In this document: positions 23,479-31,386 of the stretch, piece by piece
How the letters are laid out: each line of letters opens with the position of its first letter
How positions within the stretch are numbered: the first letter of the stretch is position 1
Source: Candidatus Saccharimonadota bacterium
Lineage (GTDB): Bacteria; Patescibacteriota; Saccharimonadia; Saccharimonadales; EFPC-124
Reading direction: 5' to 3'
Assembly (NCBI GenBank): GCA_016880595.1
Contig: JAEHDC010000026.1
Coordinates: forward strand, 1 to 34,010
Length of the DNA stretch: 34,010 bases
Notes under the pieces: generated by a model
Database searches by the model: none
Told to the model about the DNA's origin: nothing
The model's input: only the letters and a program-made list of their open reading frames with translations
Program-made: the position numbers and the translations under genes

Positions 23479-24443
23479 AATTCTTCTACTTCAAGTTCCA
23501 TGTCATGCAGCTTGGCACCTTTGTGTAAAATACCAACCTTGGCACCGATCTTGTTTACAACAGAGGTAGAATTTGCGCTTGCAAATACAATCGCCTCCTC
23601 AAGCGTTTTGTTCTGGGCGATACAAGCTACAAATCCAGAACCAAATGCATCGCCAGCCCCAAGCCTATCAACAACTTTTACGTCCTCATAAATTCCTGCT
23701 TTTACAACTTTTGTGCCATCTGTGGCTATTACGCCTTTTGGACCGTCAGAAATCACTACCGTTTGAACAAGATGCGAAGCATGCACAACCAATTCTTCTA
23801 AACTTTTGCCTTCAACAATTTGCTGCATTTCCTCTTTGTTGCAAATTAAAACCTCAACATCGTCGAGCAAAGGCCGTAGCTTCTCCACCTGCGCCAACTC
23901 ACGTGCCGAGGGATTGAATGCAATCTTCACTCCACGTTTTGCCGCGCGTGTAAAAATTTTTTCTAACAATTCCATGGACGCAACAGAGGAGATATACAGC
24001 CAGTCAGCATCATCAATTGCCGCCATATTTATATCCGAACCATCTGCTCGCAACCTAGAGCCATGATAAACCAAAACAGTACGCTCACCACTTGGAGCCA
24101 AAAGAATTGTGCTATAAGTTGTTATGTAGCGCTCATTTTGGTTGAGATATTTTGTGTCGATTGCCTCATCGTCAAAAGTTTTTAAAACCGCCTCAGCGCT
24201 TGGGCCAACACCAATAATCCCCATGAACTGGCTATGTAACCCCTGACGCGCAAAAGTTGTAGCCGCATTCATGGCATCTCCACCAGTTGAAAAAAAGACA
24301 TTCTCAACTTCTAATTTTGCGCCAAGCGGCAAATGCTCGTAGGCTATACCATGTTCAGTCTGCGGCTTAAAAACCTTGCCGCCCACCAAATAAACGTCTT
24401 GGGTTGCAGAGCCAATGCTTAACATCTTAAGCTGTTTTGTCAT
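23475..24443 (-). CDS. PfkB-family carbohydrate kinase
   Basis: A 322-residue ribokinase-fold enzyme. The N-terminal motif is LSIGSATQDVYLVGGKVF, followed by FSTGGDAMNAATTFARQG; the C-terminal signature DRLGAGDAFGSGFVACIAQNKTLEEAI (about 258-284) supplies the catalytic Asp of GAGD. The family phosphorylates sugars or nucleosides. It is the last gene of the sugar-phosphate operon and overlaps the aldolase gene by four bases, so a role as fructose-6-phosphate or related sugar-phosphate kinase is tempting but unproven. Its stop lies within the U-tract of the opposing terminator. Confidence 0.9.
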   Translation of the reverse strand: MTKQLKMLSIGSATQDVYLVGGKVFKPQTEHGIAYEHLPLGAKLEVENVFFSTGGDAMNAATTFARQGLHSQFMGIIGVGPSAEAVLKTFDDEAIDTKYLNQNERYITTYSTILLAPSGERTVLVYHGSRLRADGSDINMAAIDDADWLYISSVASMELLEKIFTRAAKRGVKIAFNPSARELAQVEKLRPLLDDVEVLICNKEEMQQIVEGKSLEELVVHASHLVQTVVISDGPKGVIATDGTKVVKAGIYEDVKVVDRLGAGDAFGSGFVACIAQNKTLEEAIVFASANSTSVVNKIGAKVGILHKGAKLHDMELEVEEL

Positions 24444-25351
24444 TTGATAGCCTTTCCGGCTGAGCCAAATGTATCAATTTTTTCCTCTACTACTTTTTGC
24501 ACGGCTTCATAAACCGTTGGCATTAGCTTCACCACCGCATATTCGTGTGGATTCTCAGCCAAAACCTTTTCGAGCGTTGTCCTAAAAGCGTAACGCATAT
24601 CGGAGTTAATATTGACTTTACTAACACCAATTTTGGCAGCTTCCATAAAATAATGACCAGGGGTATCGCTGCCGCCGTGAAGACTAATTTGGCACTGCAA
24701 AGCAGCGCGAATCCGCTGCAACAGATCAAGATCTAGCTGCTTTGGTACAGGATATTTACCGTGCAAATTACCAATTGCCGCAGCATATGTATCAATACCG
24801 GTCGCATCAGCAAAAGCCTTTGCGCCTTCTGGTGTGCTAAAGGTCTTTTTAACTTCCTCGTAATCTATCGGCTCATCGTGAACATTGGAGCTGCCCATAA
24901 AATAGTGCTGCTCAGCCTCAACAAGCGCACCAGTAAACTTGGCATATTCCACAACCTCCTTGGTATTCTTGATGATCTCCTCATCTGTTGCATCGTGGTT
25001 AGCCTGGCTGATGTCAATATGAATAAATTCAAAACCGGTATCTATGCCACGTTTACACGCCTCGACGCTTGGGCTATGATCGAGATTAACAAAAAGCTCA
25101 ATTCCATACTCTTGCCTGTAGTTGTCAACCATATCCCGAATATTATCAAGGCCAAGCGCATCCACCTCGTTCTGGCTAACCTCAACCATAACTGGCGCTT
25201 GCTTATTTTGTGCAGCGCGGCAAACCGCAATTAACGTTTCTTGGTTGTCAATATTGAAAGCACCAACCGCAAAATGCTGCTGGCGGCTACGCTGCATCAA
25301 GTGCCGTGCTCGCACGCAGTTATCTCTTATCTGTCGAATTGTCAAACCCAT
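24440..25351 (-). CDS. fba: Class II fructose-bisphosphate aldolase
   Basis: A 303-residue class II aldolase. NLDHSPSVEACKRGIDTGFEFIHID (89-113) gives the catalytic Asp and first zinc His; LVEAEQHY, GNLHGKYP and SLHGGSDTPG provide the remaining metal and phosphate ligands; INSDMRYAF closes the active site. It splits or forms fructose-1,6-bisphosphate and, in some organisms, sedoheptulose-1,7-bisphosphate. A strong AAGGAGGAAAT ribosome binding site precedes ATG 25351. It overlaps the kinase start by four bases. The closely related tagatose-bisphosphate aldolase cannot be excluded. Confidence 0.93.
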   Translation of the reverse strand: MGLTIRQIRDNCVRARHLMQRSRQQHFAVGAFNIDNQETLIAVCRAAQNKQAPVMVEVSQNEVDALGLDNIRDMVDNYRQEYGIELFVNLDHSPSVEACKRGIDTGFEFIHIDISQANHDATDEEIIKNTKEVVEYAKFTGALVEAEQHYFMGSSNVHDEPIDYEEVKKTFSTPEGAKAFADATGIDTYAAAIGNLHGKYPVPKQLDLDLLQRIRAALQCQISLHGGSDTPGHYFMEAAKIGVSKVNINSDMRYAFRTTLEKVLAENPHEYAVVKLMPTVYEAVQKVVEEKIDTFGSAGKAIK

Positions 25352-25360
25352 ATTTCCTCC

Positions 25361-26023
25361 TTATTTTTCGGTTTTTACAGTAAATTGCTTAACCAGATCC
25401 AATAGCTCAAACCTCTTCTCGGTCCATGTTTCAGACTTGCAGGCGTAGGCCAATGACGCCACCTTACGACCAAATTGCCGATACAAAATTATGTTCTTTT
25501 GCTGCTTAAATGTCACGCTCGGCGCATTAACCTGCTGCTCTAGTTCTACAGAATCAAAGGTATATTTTTTATTTGAATCCTCGGCATCCGCCAGATCAAC
25601 CTTGTCGCCCTCAATGCTTGAAGTAGTCGTTACGCCCTGAGCTTGGGTGGTAGTAATAGCGTCAACAATCACATCCTTTACAGTTTTGCTGGCATCCTTG
25701 TTAACTACGGCAATTGTTATTCCGCAATTAAAATTATCATCGTAATAATACGTCTTTGACACATTATTTGTACTTTGATCGTTTAGGACATAGTTTGATG
25801 GTAAACTTGCGGGGGCGTTTAATACGACATTCTTAACATCCCTTGTATCATCAGCCGGCGGCGTGCTAGAAATGCTATTGGCAATAATATTATTGCGCTG
25901 GATAAAAATCCAAACCACAAAGCCGATAGCCGTAAACAAGAATAAAAATGACACAACCAACGCAACTGCCAAATTTCGGCTAAACAACGGCGACGGTCTG
26001 GTTGGTTCGAGTTTTTTAAACAT
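25361..26023 (-). CDS. Single-TM anchored protein of unknown function within the sugar operon
   Basis: The track start at 26080 overlaps the transketolase gene by 53 nt; ATG 26023, preceded by AGGTGA, is better and gives 220 residues. After MFKKLEPTRPSPLFSRN there is one membrane helix (LAVALVVSFLFLFTAIGFVVWIF), then an outward-facing Thr/Ser/Asn-rich region and a compact domain with two cysteines (FNCGITIAV, AYACKSETW) that could form a disulfide. No family recognised. It has no evident link to sugar metabolism, so its place between transketolase and aldolase may be operon packing. Confidence 0.72.
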   Translation of the reverse strand: MFKKLEPTRPSPLFSRNLAVALVVSFLFLFTAIGFVVWIFIQRNNIIANSISSTPPADDTRDVKNVVLNAPASLPSNYVLNDQSTNNVSKTYYYDDNFNCGITIAVVNKDASKTVKDVIVDAITTTQAQGVTTTSSIEGDKVDLADAEDSNKKYTFDSVELEQQVNAPSVTFKQQKNIILYRQFGRKVASLAYACKSETWTEKRFELLDLVKQFTVKTEK

Positions 26024-26027
26024 AATT

Positions 26028-27017
26028 TCACCTATGATACTGTGGCATATGATCAATCCAATCGTGTACGGCAAAAGCAATATGTTGGCCGGTTAATCCA
26101 AACTTTTTAAGCAAGTCGGGTGTGTTTCCAGATTCTCCAAATGAATCTTGCATCCCCAGGCGCCTTACTGGCATTGGTAAATTTTCGCTCAAGAATTCAG
26201 CAATAGCGCTGCCAAAACCAGCGGCAATTTGGCCTTCTTCCACTGTTATTACGCGACCACATTTGCGCGCACTAGCCAAAATTGTTTTTTGGTCAAGTGG
26301 TTTTATAGTCGGGACGTGCACAACCTCAGCCTGGATGTTGTCGCTCGCCAAAGCTTTAGCCGCCAAAAGCGCCTGGTAAGAACTTGTGCCAGTTGCAAAA
26401 ATTGCAACATCGTCACCTGGGCGCAAAACGTATGCCTTGCCTATCTCAAACGGAGTTTGCATTGTGGTAAAAACTGGCGATTTTTCGCGACTCAAGCGAA
26501 TGTAATTTGGCTTGCCATTTTTTGCCATTGCCAAAGTAGCCTTTTCTGCTTCTACACTATCGCCCGGTGCAATGACAATCATATTTGGCAAAACGCGCAT
26601 TAAAGCAATATCTTCCAACATCTGATGGGTTGCGCCATCCGGCCCAGCACTAAGGCCAGCATGGGAGCCAACCAACTTAACTGGCTGGTCGTTTAAACAA
26701 ATTGTAGTACGAATTTGCTCATAACAGCGACCCGGAGAAAAAGCCGCGTAGCTGCTTGCAAATGGAATTTTGCCCATGACCGCCATGCCACTGGCAACAG
26801 TTACGAGGTTTTGCTCGGCAATTCCAATTTGCACAAAGCGTTCCGGAAACGCTTCGGCAAAAGCGCCAAGCTGTGTCGAATCTGTTAAATCCGCGCTTAA
26901 ACCCACAATATTTTTATTCTCTTGTCCAGCTTTTACCAAACCTCGCCCCAACCCAGCTCGCGTTGGTTCTTGGGCTATGTCATCTGAGCCAATATTTGCG
27001 ACTAAAAACATTTCCAT
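26028..27017 (-). CDS. Transketolase, C-terminal subunit (split form)
   Basis: A 329-residue protein covering the pyrimidine-binding and C-terminal domains of transketolase. PTRAGLGRGLVKAG, FVQIGIAEQNLVTVASGMA (the Glu that activates thiamine diphosphate), SYAAFSPGRCYEQIR and SHAGLSAGPDGATHQ are typical, and the third domain (DDVAIFATGTSSYQALLAAKAL...VEEGQIAAGFGSAI) is complete. The N-terminal half is encoded by the next gene upstream; the two genes share one base. Split transketolases occur in Archaea, several Firmicutes and many CPR bacteria, so this is not a damaged gene. Confidence 0.93.
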   Translation of the reverse strand: MEMFLVANIGSDDIAQEPTRAGLGRGLVKAGQENKNIVGLSADLTDSTQLGAFAEAFPERFVQIGIAEQNLVTVASGMAVMGKIPFASSYAAFSPGRCYEQIRTTICLNDQPVKLVGSHAGLSAGPDGATHQMLEDIALMRVLPNMIVIAPGDSVEAEKATLAMAKNGKPNYIRLSREKSPVFTTMQTPFEIGKAYVLRPGDDVAIFATGTSSYQALLAAKALASDNIQAEVVHVPTIKPLDQKTILASARKCGRVITVEEGQIAAGFGSAIAEFLSENLPMPVRRLGMQDSFGESGNTPDLLKKFGLTGQHIAFAVHDWIDHMPQYHR

Positions 27018-27871
27018 TAGCTGTGATCTCCAGAGATTTTACCGTTTAAACTGCGCAGTTTTTGCAGCGCCTCTTTGGCCTGCGTGCAATTTGGCGGACT
27101 GCCGTGCCAGTGGTAATCGTATTCCATAAACGGCACGCCTTTGCCCGGAATTGTGTGGGCAATGATTACGCTGGGCTGTTCAACAATGGCGCGCGCCATG
27201 CTGCAAGCATCAATGATACTTTCGATATTGTGGCCGTCAATTTCTTGGACATGCCAGCCAAACGCTTCCCACTTTTCGCGCAGCGGCTCAAGCGGCATAA
27301 CGTCTTCTGTGTTGCCGTCAATCTGAATATTATTACGGTCAACAATTGCAATAAGATTGTGCAGACGATTTTTACCAGCAAACATCAGAGCCTCCCAATT
27401 ATTGCCTTCGTCTAACTCGCCGTCACCGACCGTGCAATACACCCAGCGCCTGTTGCAATCTTGCATCTTTAAAACCATGGCCATACCAGCCGCCTGGCTA
27501 AGACCAGAACCAAGCGGTCCAGAAGTAGTTTCTAGCCCTGGCAAAGCCGTGCGCTCTGGATGACCTTGCAGACGACTGCCAAGTTTACGCAACGTCATTA
27601 GCTCTTCTTTAGGAAAATAACCAGCGTGCGCCATGGCCGCATAACGTACTGGCACGCAGTGTCCATTACTTTGCACCAAAATATCGCGGCCTTCCCAGTC
27701 TGGATTTTTTGGATCATGCTTTAAAATATTGAAATACAGCGCAGTGTAAATGTCAGCCTGATCCAGCGAGCCAGCCGGATGCCCAGACCCAGCGTGCTCC
27801 AGCATCTTAATTACGTCCATCCTAATTATATTTGCCAGTTTTTCTAGCTGCTGCAAAGTAAGCTGTGCCAT
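27017..27871 (-). CDS. Transketolase, N-terminal subunit (split form)
   Basis: A 284-residue protein with the diphosphate-binding domain: GSGHPAGSLDQADIYTALYF, GHPERTALPGLETTSGPLGSGLSQAAGMA and the ThDP motif VGDGELDEGNNWEALMFAG...VDRNNIQIDG. It transfers two-carbon units between ketose and aldose phosphates together with the downstream subunit. It begins at ATG 27871, which is shared with the last base of the rpe stop, so rpe, both halves and rpiB are tightly coupled. Confidence 0.94.
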   Translation of the reverse strand: MAQLTLQQLEKLANIIRMDVIKMLEHAGSGHPAGSLDQADIYTALYFNILKHDPKNPDWEGRDILVQSNGHCVPVRYAAMAHAGYFPKEELMTLRKLGSRLQGHPERTALPGLETTSGPLGSGLSQAAGMAMVLKMQDCNRRWVYCTVGDGELDEGNNWEALMFAGKNRLHNLIAIVDRNNIQIDGNTEDVMPLEPLREKWEAFGWHVQEIDGHNIESIIDACSMARAIVEQPSVIIAHTIPGKGVPFMEYDYHWHGSPPNCTQAKEALQKLRSLNGKISGDHS

Positions 27872-28518
27872 TAGCCGCCTGCCCTCTCTTTTGGAATTTT
27901 ACTCATCAGATTATTATAAGCGTCTTTGGGATCTGGCATATTTTGGATATTGCCGCCTACGTCAAAAACCTCAACTCCGCCAAGCGCCAATTGCGCAATA
28001 TTCTCTAGCGAAATCCCACCGTCCCAGCCAATCTCTACGTTGGGATTTATCATCCTGATGTCTCGCACTTTCCTTAGCAAACCAAGGTCGGCGACTCCGC
28101 CAAAATGGCCTAAATCTCCACTAAAAATCAATACGTGGTCGGCGTCTGCTATTAAATTATGAGCGCTTTCTGCCTCTGTTTTTTGCAAAAGTACCACGCC
28201 AGCTTTTACGCCAACAGCATGGAATTGACGGATCATGCCAAGCAAATCGCCATCAGCTTCAGAATGAATAAGTATCATATTTGGATTAAGACTTATAGCG
28301 GTTTCTATCTGTTCCTGTGGGTGCTGGAACATAAGATGCACGTCGGCCAAAACATTTTCTGGCCAATAAGCTTGAGCTGGATTTACAGATTTTACAGGCG
28401 AGAGTATGCCGTCGGAAAAATCTAAATGAACGCGCCCGGCAAACTGCGCAACTCGCGCCATTTGTGTACGATAAGTGCTAGCGTCATTAGCGGTAACTGA
28501 CGGACAGATTATACTCAT
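27871..28518 (-). CDS. rpe: Ribulose-phosphate 3-epimerase, divergent
   Basis: A 215-residue TIM-barrel protein. The four metal ligands of Rpe can be placed: H31 and D33 in VHLDFSDG, H61 in DVHLM and the Asp of EIGWDGGIS. The usual MDG is SDG here, the phosphate-side loop normally reading NPGFGGQ is SGDLGHFGG, and the last loop is VGGNIQN. So the core is conserved but the substrate-end loops differ from typical Rpe. The neighbours RpiB and transketolase support a pentose-phosphate role; another pentulose or hexulose epimerase is possible. It overlaps rpiB by four bases. Confidence 0.82.
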   Translation of the reverse strand: MSIICPSVTANDASTYRTQMARVAQFAGRVHLDFSDGILSPVKSVNPAQAYWPENVLADVHLMFQHPQEQIETAISLNPNMILIHSEADGDLLGMIRQFHAVGVKAGVVLLQKTEAESAHNLIADADHVLIFSGDLGHFGGVADLGLLRKVRDIRMINPNVEIGWDGGISLENIAQLALGGVEVFDVGGNIQNMPDPKDAYNNLMSKIPKERAGG

Positions 28519-28970
28519 CCGTAAATCTCCTCAATTTCGCGCAAGCGGCGTACGTGACGCTCGGCGTTAGAAAAAGGAGTTTTAATCCAGGCATTGATAA
28601 TATCGAAGGTTAGCGGCTCGTCCTTTTCTAGGATGCGCGCTGGCAGACAAAGAACGTTACTGTCATTATCGTTGCGCGACATTTTAGCTTCTTCTACATC
28701 AGCAATTACAACGGCCCTTATACCGCGAATTCGATTAGCCGCAATTGCCACACCTTGACCACCCTTACAGATTAAAATAGCGCGCGGATCTTTGTCTTCG
28801 CTGCCCAAGACTTTTGTAGCCGCAGCAAACGCAAACTGCGGATAATCATCGTTTGGGTCTAAGACCTTATCGCCAACATCTTCTACCTCGTAGCCAGCTT
28901 TTAACAAATGCGCTTCGATTTTTTCTTTTAGATAGAATCCACCATGGTCAGCACCAATAAAAACTTTCAT
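28515..28970 (-). CDS. rpiB: Ribose-5-phosphate isomerase B family (RpiB/LacAB)
   Basis: A 151-residue RpiB: GADHGGFYLKEKI at the N-terminus, ICKGGQGVAIAANRIRGIRAVV in place of the usual CGTGIG stretch with the catalytic Cys68 kept, and SRNDNDSNVLCLPAR. In typical enzymes the last motif reads SRxHNDANxL, so the histidine involved in ring opening is Asp101 here. The enzyme should interconvert ribose- and ribulose-5-phosphate; the change may alter rate or substrate. It starts two bases before the GAPDH stop region ends (28973) and overlaps rpe by four bases. Confidence 0.9.
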   Translation of the reverse strand: MKVFIGADHGGFYLKEKIEAHLLKAGYEVEDVGDKVLDPNDDYPQFAFAAATKVLGSEDKDPRAILICKGGQGVAIAANRIRGIRAVVIADVEEAKMSRNDNDSNVLCLPARILEKDEPLTFDIINAWIKTPFSNAERHVRRLREIEEIYG

Positions 28971-28972
28971 AT

Positions 28973-29986
28973 TTACCCCTGTAATTGTTTACCCATATCT
29001 GCAACTAATTCCACCAACCGATTACTATAACCCCATTCATTATCGTACCATGCAACAACTCTAAGCATATTGTTGTCAACTACCATTGTTAATGGCAAAT
29101 CCACTATCGCCGAATGGCTATTGCCCTTGAAGTCGCTGCTAACCAGCTCTTCCTCTGTTACGTCCATAATTCCTTGATAATACGGTTCCTTGGCGGCTTT
29201 TTTAAAAGCAGCGTTCACAGCTTCTACAGTTACATTACTTTCTGTTATAAAAACAATGTCCGCCAAGCTGACAACTAGGGTTGGAACGCGCACGCTCAAT
29301 CCGCCAAAAATACCTTTTAGCGATGGCATAGCTTGAGCCGCCGCAATGCTGGCGCCAGTTGTAGTTGGAACAATATTCTCAGCTGCAGCGCGCGCCTTAC
29401 GCCAATCCTTGGCTGGCGCGTCTTGCAATCTTTGGCTTGCGGTATAGCTGTGCACAGTGTTCATCATAGCTTTTTGAATACCAAAGTTCGACTCAATAAC
29501 AGATGAAACTGGTGCAATACAATTGGTGGTACAGCTTGCCGTGGAAACAATTGTATGTTCTGGCTTTAAATCATGCTCATTTACGCCAATTATAACCGTG
29601 TTATTTTCCTCATCCTGCTGCGGCGCGCTCAGCATAACACGACGTGCCCCGGCGTGCAAGTGCGCTTTTAGCTGCTCTTGCTTTCTGAATGAACCAGTTG
29701 CTTCTACCACTATATCCACACCGTGTGCGCCCCATGGAAGCTCCGCCGGATTCTTTTGCGACATGACTTTTATATGATGGCCGTCAACAATAATGCCCAG
29801 GTTGTCTGTTTTGACGTCATGGTGATACGCACCATAAGCAGTGTCATGCCTTAGAAGATGCGCCAAAGTTTTAATATCAGAGAGATCATTTATTGCCACA
29901 ATCTCAAGATCTGGCCGCTCAAACGCCACTTTAAAAACGCACCTGCCGATTCGCCCAAAACCGTTAATTGCAATTCGCGTCTTCAC
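28973..29986 (-). CDS. gap: Glyceraldehyde-3-phosphate dehydrogenase
   Basis: A 337-residue GAPDH with INGFGRIGR (8-16), the NAD-binding Asp in INDL, and the catalytic SASCTTNCIAP with C152. TASQRLQDAP, SYTAS, WYDNEWGYSNR and the substrate loop AAAENIVPTTTGA are all standard. It oxidises glyceraldehyde-3-phosphate with NAD+ and phosphate. It is the first gene of the sugar-phosphate operon. The start is GTG 29986 after GGGGGAATTAG, and a TACAAT promoter lies upstream. D34 suggests NAD rather than NADP. Confidence 0.97.
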   Translation of the reverse strand: MKTRIAINGFGRIGRCVFKVAFERPDLEIVAINDLSDIKTLAHLLRHDTAYGAYHHDVKTDNLGIIVDGHHIKVMSQKNPAELPWGAHGVDIVVEATGSFRKQEQLKAHLHAGARRVMLSAPQQDEENNTVIIGVNEHDLKPEHTIVSTASCTTNCIAPVSSVIESNFGIQKAMMNTVHSYTASQRLQDAPAKDWRKARAAAENIVPTTTGASIAAAQAMPSLKGIFGGLSVRVPTLVVSLADIVFITESNVTVEAVNAAFKKAAKEPYYQGIMDVTEEELVSSDFKGNSHSAIVDLPLTMVVDNNMLRVVAWYDNEWGYSNRLVELVADMGKQLQG

Positions 29987-30020
29987 CTAATTCCCCCAAA
30001 AAACATTAGCTATTTGTTAT

Positions 30021-30048
30021 ATTGTAATAAAATATGGCGAATTTGCAA
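30021..30048 (-). promoter_or_regulatory. Promoter of the GAPDH-led operon (TTGCAA-16-TACAAT)
   Basis: On the minus strand TTGCAA (30048-30043), a 16-base spacer and TACAAT (30026-30021) lie about 35 bases before the GTG start. It probably drives all eight genes down to the PfkB-family kinase. Confidence 0.6.
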
Positions 30049-30051
30049 AGA

Positions 30052-30080
30052 TTGACTTTCTGGGAAATGTTTTTTAAAAT
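30052..30080 (+). promoter_or_regulatory. Promoter TTGACT-17-TAAAAT of the frameshifted small gene
   Basis: TTGACT (30052-30057), 17 bases and TAAAAT (30075-30080) fit the consensus well. AGGAGG (30106-30111) and GTG 30117 follow. The promoter is divergent from the GAPDH one, which overlaps its upstream side. Confidence 0.65.
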
Positions 30081-30116
30081 GATTACGTTCAGTTGAAGAT
30101 TTGCCAGGAGGCAAAA

Positions 30117-30714
30117 GTGCTATTAACAACGGTACCGTCGTGGATTTTGCAACAGCCAACCACAGATGACTTTAGCCAAATGCAAGAAGCTGCGCTAAAG
30201 ATAATCATGCACGAAATGAATAGTTGTGCCATGCTTCAACTAACCTCTGGGTCGGCATTCAGTATGTTCAATGGAATGCTAGGCACTATTGGACATATTG
30301 ATGATTGTGATTGCAGCAAAGGCAATAGATGGGCATGCGCAGTCACGGATGAGGACTGCGGTTTTGCTGACATACAAAATTATTGATGCTACTTTTGTTT
30401 CAAGTATTAGCGCCACAACCGTTGATGCTCTCCCGGGCCTATACGTGTCAGCCGAGATAACGCCGTATAATTACGACAAGGTAGCCGCAACGCTCGTTAC
30501 GGTATTTACCTGGTCTCAAGTTGAATCTGATACGCGGCTTCAATCCCCATGGATTACTGATGCCCAAAAGCTCTTTGCATTTAAGCTTCCGGATGACGAG
30601 CTGCAATCGTTGCTCGAAAGTGGTGACTATGATGCATATAATCGCACGACCTCCGTATTTGCGCTGTTGCAAACCCTTGCGCCAGCGAACCGACGTAATC
30701 TCCAACAGGAATAA
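30117..30714 (+). pseudogene. Small unknown gene split by a frameshift
   Basis: Frame 1 from GTG 30117 (AGGAGG six bases before) reads MLLTTVPSWILQQPTTDDFSQ... and stops at 30386 with ...FADIQNY. Frame 2 is open from 30283 to 30714 and its later part (ATFVSSISATTVDALPGLYVSAEITPYNY...) has the same character. Dropping one A from the AAAA at 30376-30379 joins them as FADIQ-IIDATFVSS, giving about 198 residues with no internal stop. With a good promoter and ribosome binding site this looks like one gene with a homopolymer error or a recent mutation. There is no recognised domain. The track lists the two parts as 30093..30386 and 30289..30714. Confidence 0.6.
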
Positions 30715-30733
30715 GCGGCGCACTTAGCGCATC

Positions 30734-30766
30734 TGGCCGGCAGCTGCATTTGCACGCTGCCGGCCA
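30734..30766. terminator. Bidirectional GC-rich terminator hairpin
   Basis: TGGCCGGCAGC (30734-30744) and GCTGCCGGCCA (30756-30766) are perfectly complementary over 11 bp. It lies 19 bases after one gene and 8 bases before the stop of the convergent pyrophosphatase gene. Confidence 0.65.
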
Positions 30767-30774
30767 ACAACTAG

Positions 30775-31308
30775 CTAAATTTTTGTTTTATATCTTTCGA
30801 TACACTCTTTAATAATAACCTTAGCTTGCTCAGCGTCACCCCAGCCAATTACATTGGTCGAGCCTGGTTTCTTAAGATCCTTATAGTGATTAAAGTGGAA
30901 CTCCAGCTTTTGCTTCCAGCGCAAACCAAGATCATCTAACGTTTTAATTGAATCACCAGTATTGCGGTCGTCTGCCGGGACAACTACAATTTTGTGATCC
31001 ATTTCGTTGTCATCTTCAAAATTCATAATTCCTAGAATTCGCGCTTTTAGCCATAATCCCATTGGCAATGGTTCGTCACAAACAATTAGAGTGTCGAGCT
31101 CATCGCCGTCTTCGTCTAATGTTTGAGGAATAAAGCCATAGCTGCAAGGTTTTGCAAAGATCGCTGGCTCCACGCGATCCAGCATAAATGCCGCACGCTT
31201 GCGGTCCCATTCAACCTTGAGATAAGAGCCTTCTGGTATTTCTACTACTGTGTTTAGCTCGCCGGTGTCGATGTCGCCCGGGGTTAGAACTTGGTTAAAA
31301 TCAGCCAT
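30775..31308 (-). CDS. ppa: Inorganic pyrophosphatase, family I
   Basis: A 177-residue soluble pyrophosphatase. VVEIPEGSYLKVEWD, the AKPCSYGFIPQTLDEDGDELDTLIV stretch with the metal-binding aspartates (DEDGDELD), and DHKIVVVPADDRN are signature elements; the C-terminal HYKDLKKPGSTNVIGWGD completes the fold. It hydrolyses PPi made in nucleotide and sugar activation, including by GalU. AGAGG precedes ATG 31308. It is monocistronic and diverges from the GDPD gene. Confidence 0.97.
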   Translation of the reverse strand: MADFNQVLTPGDIDTGELNTVVEIPEGSYLKVEWDRKRAAFMLDRVEPAIFAKPCSYGFIPQTLDEDGDELDTLIVCDEPLPMGLWLKARILGIMNFEDDNEMDHKIVVVPADDRNTGDSIKTLDDLGLRWKQKLEFHFNHYKDLKKPGSTNVIGWGDAEQAKVIIKECIERYKTKI

Positions 31309-31343
31309 TGTAAATCCTCTTTATTGCTTTTAGTTTACCACGC

Positions 31344-31374
31344 TTGCGCATTTTTTTCCAAAGTAGTGTATAAT
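31344..31374 (+). promoter_or_regulatory. Promoter of the GDPD gene (TATAAT with poor -35)
   Basis: TATAAT (31369-31374) is exact consensus and ends 12 bases before ATG 31387, leaving a leader of about six bases and no ribosome binding site. TTGCGC at 31344-31349 is a possible -35 but with a long 19-base spacer. Confidence 0.5.
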
Positions 31375-31386
31375 TAAAGTCAATCT

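Noticed and set aside
26028-27871. Transketolase broken by a nonsense mutation
   Set aside because: The break lies at the natural domain boundary with a new start codon, the known split-subunit arrangement.
30448-30723. 91-aa minus ORF
   Set aside because: Antisense to the frameshifted plus gene, Arg-rich, and with no signals.
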